From: Planctomycetota bacterium
Lineage (GTDB): Bacteria; Planctomycetota; UBA1135; GCA-002686595
Reading direction: 5' to 3'
DNA: 38,400 nucleotides
Assembly: GCA_016872715.1 (NCBI GenBank)
Contig: VGZD01000027.1
Coordinates: 1-38,400 of the forward strand
In this document: positions 16,991 to 25,957 of the stretch, piece by piece
Numbering within the stretch: the first letter of the stretch is position 1
Layout of the letters: every line of letters begins with the position of its first letter
Position numbers and translations under genes: made by a program
Notes under the pieces: model-generated
The model's input: only the letters and a program-made list of their open reading frames with translations
Database searches by the model: none
What the model was told of the DNA's origin: nothing

Positions 16991-19937
16991 GACCGCTCTC
17001 CTTCTTCGTGCTCCGACCGGAATGGACGTGGGCGAGGTAGCGGATCGAAGGCTGCACATTGAGCTCTTCGAGCAGCGTGTAGGCGCGCGGATCGGACGCA
17101 CTCGCGCTCACGCGGCTGGACGGATTCTCCAGATCTCCGAACACAATCGCGTTGGCCGGGCACGACTGCTGGCAGGCGAGCTGCACGTCGCCGTCGGCGA
17201 GCGCTCGCCCCTCGACGCTCGCGCGCGCCTTGGCTTCCTGAATGCGTTGCACGCAGAACGAGCACTTCTCCATCACCCCGCGGGAACGCACGGTGACGTC
17301 CGGATTCAGCGCCTGATTCGCGAGCGCGTCTTCGTGCGGGTAGTCGAACCAATTGAAGCGCCGCACCTTGTAGGGACAGGTGTTGGAGCAGTAGCGCGTG
17401 CCGACGCAGCGGTTGTAGATCTGCTGGTTCAGACCCTCGGCCGAGTGCACGGTGGCGAGCACCGGGCAGACCGATTCACAAGGCGCGTGAGCGCAGTGCT
17501 GGCACAGCATCGGCTGATGGAGCGTGCGCAGTTCCTCACCCTCGCCCTGGTAGTAGCGGTCGATGCGGATCCAGCTCATCTCGCGGTGCCGCAGGACCTC
17601 GTCCTTGCCAACCACGGGCACGTTGTTCTCCGCCTGACAGGCGATCACGCACGCAGAACACCCGGTGCAGCGCGCGAGGTCGATCGTCATGCCCCAACGT
17701 CGCTCGCCGCGGTGGTCATCGGGCCACAGATCTTGGTCCGCGACCGGGTGTTTCGAGCGAGCTACCGCGTGCGGATCGGCCGCGTGCTCGGCGTGGCTGG
17801 TCGAGCGCACGGCATCGCGCACTTCGTGGCCGTGGCTGGCGAGCGCCGCGGGCAGCTCGAGCGAGTGGTAGTCCTGCGTGCAGGCCAACGACACGTTCCG
17901 CGCCAGACGATCGAGCCGCGCGGGAGCTCCCGCGAAGCTCCGGCCCGCGCTGCCCCACACGACCAGCGGCCCGGCGTGCACGCCGACCACGCCGTCGCTC
18001 GCGACGGTCGGTTGCGCATCGAGCCAGTGCGGTCCGACGCGTGCGAAGCGGCCGGTGCCGACGCGGCCATAGCCCAGCGCCACCGCCACGACGCCCTCGT
18101 GCTGTCCGCTCTGGAGGTGCGCGGGGAGCTCGATGGCGCCTTGCTCGGTGTGCACGCGCACGACGTCGCCCTCGCCGATCCCCAGCGTCGCTGCCGTGGT
18201 CGGCGCGAGGCACGCATAGTTGTCCCAGGCGATCTTCGTGACCGGGTCGGATAGCTCCTGCAACCACGGGTTGTGCGCGTGGCGCCCGTCTAGGAGACCG
18301 ACCTTCGCGTACAGGACCAGCGCGAGCGCGCCGGGCGCCGGGCTCTGCGCGCGCGGTGCGAGTTGCGCCAGCGCATCGGGTCGGAAGGCGAGCGAGCGTC
18401 GTGCGCGAGGCTCGAGCTCGACGAAGCCTGCCTGCAGCGCGCGCTCGAAGAACAGATCGAAGTCACTCTCGCCGCTGCGCGGGAAGATCTCGCTGCGCCA
18501 GTGGGCGCGCACGAGGTCCCGATCGGAGCGCGCATCGCCCGACCAACGCGCGAGCGACGCGCGCAGGCTGCGCGTCGAACGCAGCGCGGGCACGGTCGGC
18601 TGCGTCAGAACGAACAGACCCTCGCGCGGCTCGCCGTCGTCCCACGCTTCGAGCGCATGCGGCGCTGGGCAGACCCAGCCCGCGGCGACGGCAGTCTCGT
18701 CGAGCGCCTCGCTCGCGACGATGACGTGCTTCGCACGCGCGAGCGCGAGCCGCCCGCCGAGGTCATAGGCCGGGTTGACGCCCGCGATGACGAGTGCGTC
18801 GACCGATCCCGCGTCGAGCTCGGCCGCGAGCTCGCCGAGCGCACGCTCGTCCCCGAGCCGTCGCTGCGAAGGACGCGCGAGGTCGAGCGTCGCGCCGTGG
18901 TTGCCGAGCAGTTCGTTGGCGTAGGCGCACAGCAGTTGGGACTCCAGCTCGTCTATCCCGCACAGGACCAAGCTCGCGCCGCGCGAGGCCCACACCTCGT
19001 GCGCCAAGGCCGCGATCCGCTCGGAGCGCGGCGTCGCGCCGAGCTGTGCGAGACGCGAGGGCAGACCGGCCAAGCGCTCGAGCTCGGCACACAGACCCGC
19101 GAGCGCGGGAGCGGTCTCCCACGGTGCGAGCAGCACGCGTTCGTCGGCCCGCGAGCCCGTCAGCGAGAGGCGGGACTCGAGCTGGATGTGGCGGAACTTC
19201 GCTCCGGGCGCGAGTTCCCGTCCGCGCGTGTACGCCGCGCCGAACTCGACCGGCGAGATCCACGTGCCGAGGAAGTCGGCGTCGAAGGCGAGGATCGTGC
19301 GCGCGCGCTCGAACTGCGGCGAGGGCAAGAGCCGCCGACCGAACAGCAGCTCGTAGGCAGTGAGCGTGGCCGAGGCGGGGAGCGGGTCGTAGCTCACGTG
19401 TCGGCCATCGGCGAAGCGCGCCACGAAGCGCGCGATCGCCGCGCGCGTGCTCGGGCTGTGCACGCTGCCGGTCAGCAGCCGCACACGACCGCCGCTGCGC
19501 TCGAGTTCCGCGAAGATGCGCGTGAGCTCGCGGTCGCAGTCCTCGAAGCTCGCGCTCGCACCGCCGCGGCGCGCACCGTCGAGACGCATCGAGTCGTAGA
19601 GCGAGAGAACCGACGCTTGACCGACCGCGCACAGGCCGCCGAGCGAGGCGGGGTGGGCGCGGTTGCCTTCGAGCTTGATCGGTCGACCGTCGCGGCACTT
19701 GGCCAGAACGCCGCACCCAGCCGAGCACGCGCCACAGGTCGTCGCGATCCAGTAGGCGCGGCCGGGGAGGATCTCGGGGCTCGGCGCGAGCGAGGGCACG
19801 ACGTAGCGCACCGGGCCGCGCGAGCAACCGGCCATGGCCGCGCTGGCGATGCCGAAGCCCACCGTGCGCAGGAAACTGCGCCGCGAGCTGGTGGTGTCCT
19901 CGAAAGGCAAGAGCAGGTTGTCGTCGTGCGTTTCCAT
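16980..19937 (-). CDS. actB: ActB, fused molybdopterin-like / iron-sulfur subunit of alternative complex III
   Basis: A 985-residue fusion of a molybdopterin-oxidoreductase-like part (B1, about 1-700) and a four-cluster ferredoxin part (B2, about 700-985). The N-terminus has a twin-arginine motif (SRRSFLRT) ending at AMAGC, so it may be Tat-exported and lipid-anchored. B1 keeps a TCGACSAGCGV cysteine motif, although studied ActB proteins bind no molybdenum. B2 has RCTGCSACVIAC, CQHCAHAPCESVCP, CVGTRYCSNTCPYK and KCSFC...CQQSCP. It relays electrons from the ActC quinol site toward the haem subunits. The ATG shares one base with the actA stop. The product lies in the periplasm with ActA and ActE. 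Confidence 0.95.
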   Translation of the reverse strand: METHDDNLLLPFEDTTSSRRSFLRTVGFGIASAAMAGCSRGPVRYVVPSLAPSPEILPGRAYWIATTCGACSAGCGVLAKCRDGRPIKLEGNRAHPASLGGLCAVGQASVLSLYDSMRLDGARRGGASASFEDCDRELTRIFAELERSGGRVRLLTGSVHSPSTRAAIARFVARFADGRHVSYDPLPASATLTAYELLFGRRLLPSPQFERARTILAFDADFLGTWISPVEFGAAYTRGRELAPGAKFRHIQLESRLSLTGSRADERVLLAPWETAPALAGLCAELERLAGLPSRLAQLGATPRSERIAALAHEVWASRGASLVLCGIDELESQLLCAYANELLGNHGATLDLARPSQRRLGDERALGELAAELDAGSVDALVIAGVNPAYDLGGRLALARAKHVIVASEALDETAVAAGWVCPAPHALEAWDDGEPREGLFVLTQPTVPALRSTRSLRASLARWSGDARSDRDLVRAHWRSEIFPRSGESDFDLFFERALQAGFVELEPRARRSLAFRPDALAQLAPRAQSPAPGALALVLYAKVGLLDGRHAHNPWLQELSDPVTKIAWDNYACLAPTTAATLGIGEGDVVRVHTEQGAIELPAHLQSGQHEGVVAVALGYGRVGTGRFARVGPHWLDAQPTVASDGVVGVHAGPLVVWGSAGRSFAGAPARLDRLARNVSLACTQDYHSLELPAALASHGHEVRDAVRSTSHAEHAADPHAVARSKHPVADQDLWPDDHRGERRWGMTIDLARCTGCSACVIACQAENNVPVVGKDEVLRHREMSWIRIDRYYQGEGEELRTLHQPMLCQHCAHAPCESVCPVLATVHSAEGLNQQIYNRCVGTRYCSNTCPYKVRRFNWFDYPHEDALANQALNPDVTVRSRGVMEKCSFCVQRIQEAKARASVEGRALADGDVQLACQQSCPANAIVFGDLENPSSRVSASASDPRAYTLLEELNVQPSIRYLAHVHSGRSTKKESGHGG

Positions 19938-20581
19938 CAGAAGTGGCAGGCCGAGCAATCGGTGGACACGTGCTGCGCGCTATTTCCGCCAGGTTCGGCG
20001 GCGCTGGCGCGGTGACAATCGACGCACCAACCCATCGAGAGCGAAGAGACTTGGCGGATGCGCTCCATGCTCTGCACGGGACCGTGGCAGGTCTCGCAGG
20101 CGATCGCGCGTGCGACGTGCACGCGGTGGTCGAACCAAGTGAAGTCCGGGAGGTCGTGCACGCGCACCCACGGGATCGGCGTGGGCGCGCTCTGCTGAGT
20201 CAGCGTTTCATCCAGCCCGAGCGCGGCGTAGAGCTTGGCGATCTCGGGTGAGACGACGCGGCGCGGGTCGCGCGACTCGGCCACCGCCGCGGCGCGCTCG
20301 GCCATTTGCGCGTCGAAGCCCGCGCTCACGCTGGCGTGGCAGTTCATGCACACGCTGGCGGGCGGAATGCCCGCATGGCGGCTCTCCCACGCACCGAAGT
20401 GGCAGTAGCGGCAGTCGATCGACAACTCACCGGCGTGCAGGCGGTGCGAGAAGTGGATCGGCTGTTCCGGCGCATACCCACTGTGGTCCCCGGGCAGGCG
20501 CGGTGGCGAACTGCCGGGCAGCAGGAACGCGGCCGGGACGAGCGCGACGAACAGCGCCACCCTGAGCGGGTTCGCAGCCAT
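19937..20581 (-). CDS. actA: ActA, pentahaem cytochrome c subunit of alternative complex III
   Basis: A 214-residue exported cytochrome with five CXXCH sites in order: CRYCH, CMNCH, CETCH, CVDCH and CSACH. Additional His (FSHRLHAGEL, FDHRVHVARA) can serve as distal ligands. The N-terminal segment LRVALFVALVPAAFLL is a membrane anchor or signal. Haem number and spacing match ActA of Rhodothermus- and Flavobacterium-type ACIII. It starts 1 bp after the narK2 stop, with GAGG upstream, so act follows nar in a single transcript. Confidence 0.95.
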   Translation of the reverse strand: MAANPLRVALFVALVPAAFLLPGSSPPRLPGDHSGYAPEQPIHFSHRLHAGELSIDCRYCHFGAWESRHAGIPPASVCMNCHASVSAGFDAQMAERAAAVAESRDPRRVVSPEIAKLYAALGLDETLTQQSAPTPIPWVRVHDLPDFTWFDHRVHVARAIACETCHGPVQSMERIRQVSSLSMGWCVDCHRASAAEPGGNSAQHVSTDCSACHF

Positions 20582-20582
20582 G

Positions 20583-21962
20583 TCAGCAGGGAACCTCCGC
20601 GCCCTTGCGCGCGTAGAACCACCAGTTGATGGCGGTCGCGACCGCGTAGAAAGCGATCGCCCCGAGGAAGAACCCTCGCGGCGAACCGCTCGTGTCGATC
20701 GAGAGCCCGATCAGGGTCGAGACGATGAACGGCCCGTAGGCCGCCACGGCGCCCGTCCAGCCGAGCACGCCGGCACCTTGACGCGGCGAATGCGCGAAGA
20801 TCAGCGGATACTGGCGGAACGTCGCCGCATTGCCGATGCCTGTGAAGAAGAACAGGCCCAGCATGATCCCGACGAAGAGCGGGAAGGAGTCGAGCGACGT
20901 CGGCGTCAGGACGCCCGTGAACACGAGCGCGGACGCGAGCGCCATCAGCGCCAAGCCGCTGATGTGCGTCAGGATGGCTCCGCCCGTGCGGTCAGCCACG
21001 AAGCCGAAGATCACGCGGCTGGTCGAGCCGATCAGCGGACCGTAGAAGGCCCACGCGAGCGGGTCGGGCGCGCCCGGGAACGAGCCGTAGACGGTGCGAA
21101 TCAGGAGCGGGAAGGCGGCCGACAACCCGGAGAACGAGCCGAAGGTCATCACGTAGGTGATCGTGCAGAACCAAGTGTGCTTGTTCTTGAAGATGTCGAG
21201 CTGGTCCTTGAAGGACACGCGCACGGGCACGCTGCGCAGCCCGAACCAGCACGCGATCCCGAGCAGCACCAGGAACGGCACGTAGACGAGGAAGGCGTTC
21301 TGCAGCCAGATCGGCTTGGTCACGTCGCCCTTGGTGAACGTCTGCGACTCGCCGCCCAGCATCGCGAACGCTCCGAAGCCGATGATCCAAGGCGTCACGA
21401 ACTGCACCAGCGACACGCCGAAGTTGCCGATGCCGGCCTGAATTCCCAGTGCCGTCCCCTGCAAGCGCTTGGGGAAGAAGAGGCTGGTGCTCGGCATGTA
21501 CGACGAGAAGTCGCCGCCGCCCATTCCGGCCAAGAAGGCGAGCAGCATGAACATCCAAAACGGCGTGGCCGGGTTCATCACCGCCATCACGAGGCCCACG
21601 CAGGGAATCAGCTTCAGCAGCGTCGCCACGGTGATCACCGCGCGCGTACCGAAGACCGGCACGAGGAACGTGTGCAGCATGCGCAACGTTCCGCCCGCCA
21701 ACCCCGGCATGGCGGTCAGCCAGAAGAGCTGAGTGGTCGAGAACTTGAAGCCCACGTTCGGCAGGCGCACGACGACCGCCGACATCGCGAACCAAGTCGC
21801 GAAGGAGAGCACCAAGCTCACGGTCGTGAGCGTCAGCGTGCGCCAGGCGATGCGACTACCCGTCGTCCGCCAGAATGTGGCGTCCTCAGGAGTCCAGACC
21901 GGCAACCAACTGCTGCGTGCGGGAGGCGCCGCCTGTACTTCACTCGCAGTGCGTGTGCTCAT
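20583..21962 (-). CDS. narK2: NarK2-type nitrate/nitrite transporter (MFS)
   Basis: A 459-residue major facilitator protein with 12 predicted helices. The nitrate-signature glycines lie in GIQAGIGNFGVSLVQF, and GMGGGDFSSYMPSTSLFFP is typical of the NarK2 (NarU-like) branch that exchanges nitrate for nitrite. It imports nitrate for the cytoplasmic NarG site and removes toxic nitrite. It overlaps narK1 by 4 bp (ATGA) and is followed 1 bp later by actA. The exact transport mode is inferred. Confidence 0.92.
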   Translation of the reverse strand: MSTRTASEVQAAPPARSSWLPVWTPEDATFWRTTGSRIAWRTLTLTTVSLVLSFATWFAMSAVVVRLPNVGFKFSTTQLFWLTAMPGLAGGTLRMLHTFLVPVFGTRAVITVATLLKLIPCVGLVMAVMNPATPFWMFMLLAFLAGMGGGDFSSYMPSTSLFFPKRLQGTALGIQAGIGNFGVSLVQFVTPWIIGFGAFAMLGGESQTFTKGDVTKPIWLQNAFLVYVPFLVLLGIACWFGLRSVPVRVSFKDQLDIFKNKHTWFCTITYVMTFGSFSGLSAAFPLLIRTVYGSFPGAPDPLAWAFYGPLIGSTSRVIFGFVADRTGGAILTHISGLALMALASALVFTGVLTPTSLDSFPLFVGIMLGLFFFTGIGNAATFRQYPLIFAHSPRQGAGVLGWTGAVAAYGPFIVSTLIGLSIDTSGSPRGFFLGAIAFYAVATAINWWFYARKGAEVPC

Positions 21963-23227
21963 GACAGCCTCCCCGTCGACGCGAGCTTCGGCGGCGCGTC
22001 GTGCTCGTCATCCCGTGCGCGCCCTCCCCTGCCGACCCAGGTCGAAGTCCACTGCCGCGTGACGAGCGCGAGCGCGACCAGCACGACCACGGCCAGAAGC
22101 GTGCCCGACAGGAAGCCGGGCCCGAAGCTGTCGTAGTGCTGCTTCCCTAGTCCCATTGCGTTCGGCAAGAGGCCCCCTGCCAGCGCACCGATCTCACCCA
22201 CCAGACTGCCGGCCACGGCCGTCGTCGACTTGAAGCGCAGCGGAACGAGCTGGAACACGGCTCCATTGCCAGCGCCCATCGCGCTGAAGCACACCACCAA
22301 GATCACGACCATCACCCACGGATTGGCGGGCAGCATGGCTGCGGCGGCCGTGGCGCCGATGATCACGAAACCGAGAAGGTAGAGCAGGCGCAGCCCGCCG
22401 ATGCGATCGGCGATCCAGCCACCGATGACGCGCAGGATGCTGGCCATGACGATGATCACGGCCGAGTACTGACCGACCGATTCCTTCGGGATCGCGTACT
22501 GGTCGTGGAACAGCGTCGGCAAGAAGCTCGTCAGGCCGATGTAGCCGCCGAACGTCAGCATGTACATCAGGTTGAAGATCCACGCGTCGCGGTCGACCAA
22601 GATCTTGAGGTAGTCCTTGAGCGGCTTGTGCTCGCGGTCGGGCGGCTCCTTGGCGAAAATCTGCAACAGCACCATCGCCAGCACGATCGGCAGGATCGCG
22701 AGGCCGTAGACGGCCCTCCATCCGTAGAGTGCAGCCAGCGGCGGCGCGAACAGCACCGCCAGCACGGCGCCCGAGTTGCCCGCACCCGCGATGCCCATCG
22801 CGAGGCCCTTGTACTTCGGCGGATACCAGCCCGAGCCGAGCGACAACGCCACGCCGAAGCTCGCGCCTGCGATGCCGAGGATCACGCCCATCGCAATCAC
22901 TCCGGTCATCGTCTCGACGAACAAGTAACCGAAGGCCAGCCCGACGCAGATCAGGGCCATCTCGACCTGCGCCGCCCGCTTGCGTCCGATGTACTGCGAC
23001 AGGAGGCCGAGCGGGAAGCGCATCAGGGCGCCGGCGATCACCGGCACCGAGACCATGAAGCCCTTCTCGGCCGGGGAGAGCCCGAACTCGGAAGCGATGT
23101 AGGGCGCCATGGCGCCGTTCAACACCCACACCGCGAAGCAGAAATCGAAGTAAAGCAGCGCGGTGAAGAGCGTGCCGGGGTGCCCGGAGCCAAGGAATGC
23201 CTTGGTTCGTTGAAGCCAATTGCTCAT
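21959..23227 (-). CDS. narK1: NarK1-type nitrate transporter (MFS)
   Basis: A 422-residue, 12-helix MFS transporter. Markers are MRFPLGLLSQYIGRKRAA and GIAGAGNSGAVLAVLFAPPL, placing it in the NarK1 branch, usually a nitrate/proton symporter that starts nitrate respiration before nitrite builds up. A narK1-narK2 pair next to narGHJI is common in denitrifiers, including Thermus. It starts 3 bp after narI. The hydrophilic C-terminal tail (about 25 residues) is poorly conserved. Confidence 0.92.
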   Translation of the reverse strand: MSNWLQRTKAFLGSGHPGTLFTALLYFDFCFAVWVLNGAMAPYIASEFGLSPAEKGFMVSVPVIAGALMRFPLGLLSQYIGRKRAAQVEMALICVGLAFGYLFVETMTGVIAMGVILGIAGASFGVALSLGSGWYPPKYKGLAMGIAGAGNSGAVLAVLFAPPLAALYGWRAVYGLAILPIVLAMVLLQIFAKEPPDREHKPLKDYLKILVDRDAWIFNLMYMLTFGGYIGLTSFLPTLFHDQYAIPKESVGQYSAVIIVMASILRVIGGWIADRIGGLRLLYLLGFVIIGATAAAAMLPANPWVMVVILVVCFSAMGAGNGAVFQLVPLRFKSTTAVAGSLVGEIGALAGGLLPNAMGLGKQHYDSFGPGFLSGTLLAVVVLVALALVTRQWTSTWVGRGGRARDDEHDAPPKLASTGRLS

Positions 23228-23230
23228 GAC

Positions 23231-23923
23231 TCAGCCTCCATGACCGCGATGGATGCGCGGCCGATTCCAGATCACGACCTGAGCCCTGCGCCACAGGTAA
23301 GGGTTGGGGACGACGAGCACGTGCACCAGGCGCGTGAAGGGGAAGACGCCGATGAGCACGAAGGCGCTGACGATGTGCAGCTTCACGAGCCACGGCAGCG
23401 ACGCGACGAAGCCGACCTCGGGTGACAGGCGCGCGAGCGACCACAGCCAAGGCGTCAGGTTCGTCGCGAACCACGAGCTGCCCCAGCCGTGCACGACCGC
23501 GACACCGATGCCGCTCCCGACCTGCAAGAGGAGCAGCCCGTAGACCAGCCAGTCGAGTCCGGTCGTGACGCGCCGCGCGAGGCGGTTCTCGAGTCGCCGC
23601 ACGACGATGTTGACCAGACCGACCAGCGTCACGAGCGCGAGCGCCAGCCCCGAGAGCTCGAGCGCCATCAGGCGCAGCGGCTCGGCGTTCCAGCTCAGGA
23701 TCGCGCGCGGCGCGACGACCGCGAGGAGGTGCCCCGCCAGCACTCCGAGCACGCCGTAGTGGAACGGCACCGAACCCCAGAAGTGGTGTTGGTTCTCGAG
23801 GAACTGCGAGGAGAGGCTGGAGTAGCTGAAGCCCTTGGTGCGGTAGCGCGAGATGCTGACGAGCAGGAACAGAACCAGCGCGACGTAGGGCAGCACACCG
23901 AACAGAACGAAGTCGTTGATCAC
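23231..23923 (-). CDS. narI: NarI, respiratory nitrate reductase gamma (cytochrome b) subunit
   Basis: A 230-residue membrane cytochrome b with five helices that oxidises quinol and passes electrons to NarH. The haem ligands are all present: H55 and H65 (FWGSVPFHYGVLGVLAGH), H183 (WLVKLHIVSAF) and H201 (TRLVHVLVVP). Their spacing equals E. coli H56/H66/H187/H205. The GTG start overlaps the narJ stop by 4 bp (GTGA). Confidence 0.96.
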   Translation of the reverse strand: MINDFVLFGVLPYVALVLFLLVSISRYRTKGFSYSSLSSQFLENQHHFWGSVPFHYGVLGVLAGHLLAVVAPRAILSWNAEPLRLMALELSGLALALVTLVGLVNIVVRRLENRLARRVTTGLDWLVYGLLLLQVGSGIGVAVVHGWGSSWFATNLTPWLWSLARLSPEVGFVASLPWLVKLHIVSAFVLIGVFPFTRLVHVLVVPNPYLWRRAQVVIWNRPRIHRGHGG

Positions 23924-24462
23924 AGCGAAGCCTCCGTGGCCAGCGCGGGCGCTTCGTGCAGGGCGAGCACCACCAAGACTGCTTCCAAGACGCCGCACCA
24001 GGGACTCTCGATCTCCCGCAGGCCGGACAGGATCTTCTCGCTCGCTTGGCGCGCGTGACCGTGCGCGAGCGCGGCCGCCAAGCCCTCCTCGGCGCGGCCG
24101 AGCAGCGGCAGCACGTGTGCGAGGTGGTCGGGCAGCTCCGTGCGCTCGGGCACGCCGTTGCGCCGCATCAGGTCGCGCAGTCGCACCATCAAGACCCCGC
24201 GCGCGTAATTCTCGCCGAACAGCTGCCAGCCGACCTCGAGCGAGCGTTCGGCGACGTTGTCGAACGTGCGCGTGTAGAGCTCTTCGAGCTCGCCTTCGTC
24301 GCATGCCGCGATCCCGCTCGAGAACGCGCGCAGCGGATCGGCCGCCGCCGGGCAGGCCGAGCTGACCAGTCGCACCGCGGCCGAGTAGCGTTGAGCGTTG
24401 CCCTCGCCGGGGTACGTGAGCAGGCAGGCGAGAGCCTCGTGGACTTGAGGAGTGGGACGCAC
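23920..24462 (-). CDS. narJ: NarJ, nitrate reductase assembly chaperone
   Basis: A 180-residue acidic cytoplasmic protein of the NarJ/TorD family. It includes the hallmark ELEELYTRTFDNV and SLEVGWQLFGENYARG. NarJ binds NarG during molybdenum cofactor insertion and membrane attachment and is not part of the final complex. The GTG start at 24462 is 2 bp after narH, with GGAGGAG five to six bases upstream. Length is slightly below E. coli NarJ. Confidence 0.93.
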   Translation of the reverse strand: MRPTPQVHEALACLLTYPGEGNAQRYSAAVRLVSSACPAAADPLRAFSSGIAACDEGELEELYTRTFDNVAERSLEVGWQLFGENYARGVLMVRLRDLMRRNGVPERTELPDHLAHVLPLLGRAEEGLAAALAHGHARQASEKILSGLREIESPWCGVLEAVLVVLALHEAPALATEASL

Positions 24463-24464
24463 GG

Positions 24465-25952
24465 CTAGCTCCTCCGCGGCGCTTCACGGAAGCCGAAACC
24501 GGCTCCGGCGCGGTGCTCGTGCGGATCGACCATCATCTCCATGGCCGCTTCGCGCTGGAACGGCGGGATGACGAAGCGGTCTTCCCACGTGGCGAGCGTC
24601 GAAAGTCGGTAGATCGCGTCGGCCTGCTCGACCGTGCAGTCCGCTTCGAGCAGCGCCTTCGAAGCTGCCTCCGCCGTCACGTCACCGACCGTCACGTGCC
24701 GCCGCCAGATGCGCACGGCGAGCTGCTTGCGCAGCGCGTAGCGCACCTTGCCCGAGTTGCCCGCGCCGAACAGCTTGCCCATGTATTCGATCGGAGCGCG
24801 GGCCTTCTCGATGTCGGCGAACAGCGCGTCGACGTCGCTTCGCACGAGCGCCCCGTCGCTGACCGACATCACCGGCAAGAGCGGCGGGACGTAGAACAGC
24901 ATCGGGAAGGTGCGGTACTCGACGTGCAGCGGCAGACCGAGCTTCCACTCCTTGGCGAAGCGGTAGACCGGCGAGCGACGCGCCGAGTCGATCACGTTCT
25001 CGCTCACGCCCGAGCGCAACGCGGCCTCGACCACCGCAGGATCGTTCGGATCGAGGATCAACTCGCGCTGGGCATCGACGAGTTCGTTGTCCGGTCGCAG
25101 CGCAGCGGCGCGCATCGCGTCGGCGTCGTACAGCACGTTGCCCAGATAGCGGATGCGGCCGACGCAGCTGTGGAAGCACGCCGGCGCTTGCCCCGACTCC
25201 AGGCGCGGGAAGCACAGGATGCACTTCTCCGACTTGCCCGTGGACCAGTTGTAGTACGTCTTCTTGTACGGGCAGGCCGAGACGCACGCGCGCCACGCAC
25301 GGCAGCGATCCTGATTGATGAGGACGATGCCGTCCTCGCCGCGCTTGTACATCGCGCCCGAGGGACACGAGGCGACGCAGCTAGGGTTGAGGCAGTGGTT
25401 GCAAATGCGCGGCAGGTAGAACATCACCAGCCGCTCGATGGCCTGCATTTGCTGGCGCTGCTGGTCCGAGAGCACGCTCAAATTCGGATCGTTCGCGGCG
25501 TAGACCTTGGAGCCGCCGAGGTCGTCGTCCCAGTTCGGACCGGCCTGAATTTCGATCGGATCGCCGGTGATCATCGAGATCGGGCGCGCGGTGGGCTGGT
25601 CGTCGCCCTCGGGAGCGTTGAACAGCTCCTTGTAGTCGTAGGTCCACGGCTCGTAGTAGTCGTCCATGCTCGGCATGGACGGGTTGTGGAAGATGTTCGG
25701 GACGATCTTCTTCTTGCTGGTCGAGCGCAGCTCGAGCTCCTTGCCGTCGCTCTTCCAGCCGCCCTTGTAGGCCTCCTGATCCTCCCACTTCGTCGGATAG
25801 CCGGTGCCGGGCTTGGTCTCGACGTTGTTCCACCACATGTAGTCGGTGCCCTCGCGATCGGTCCACACGTTCTTGCAGGCGATGCTGCACGTGTGGCACC
25901 CGATGCACTTGTCGAGGTGGAACACCATCGAAATTTGCGAACGAACATCCAT
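24465..25952 (-). CDS. narH: NarH, respiratory nitrate reductase beta (iron-sulfur) subunit
   Basis: A 495-residue cytoplasmic ferredoxin-like subunit with three [4Fe-4S] and one [3Fe-4S] cluster. Motifs: KCIGCHTCSIACKN, CNHCLNPSCVASCP, CRAWRACVSACPYKK (Trp in place of the second Cys marks the [3Fe-4S] site) and KCILCFPR...CFHSCVGR. The ATG at 25952 lies 5 bp after the narG stop. The reading frame stays open upstream into narG, but the conserved NarH N-terminus begins here. Confidence 0.97.
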   Translation of the reverse strand: MDVRSQISMVFHLDKCIGCHTCSIACKNVWTDREGTDYMWWNNVETKPGTGYPTKWEDQEAYKGGWKSDGKELELRSTSKKKIVPNIFHNPSMPSMDDYYEPWTYDYKELFNAPEGDDQPTARPISMITGDPIEIQAGPNWDDDLGGSKVYAANDPNLSVLSDQQRQQMQAIERLVMFYLPRICNHCLNPSCVASCPSGAMYKRGEDGIVLINQDRCRAWRACVSACPYKKTYYNWSTGKSEKCILCFPRLESGQAPACFHSCVGRIRYLGNVLYDADAMRAAALRPDNELVDAQRELILDPNDPAVVEAALRSGVSENVIDSARRSPVYRFAKEWKLGLPLHVEYRTFPMLFYVPPLLPVMSVSDGALVRSDVDALFADIEKARAPIEYMGKLFGAGNSGKVRYALRKQLAVRIWRRHVTVGDVTAEAASKALLEADCTVEQADAIYRLSTLATWEDRFVIPPFQREAAMEMMVDPHEHRAGAGFGFREAPRRS

Positions 25953-25957
25953 GGAAT

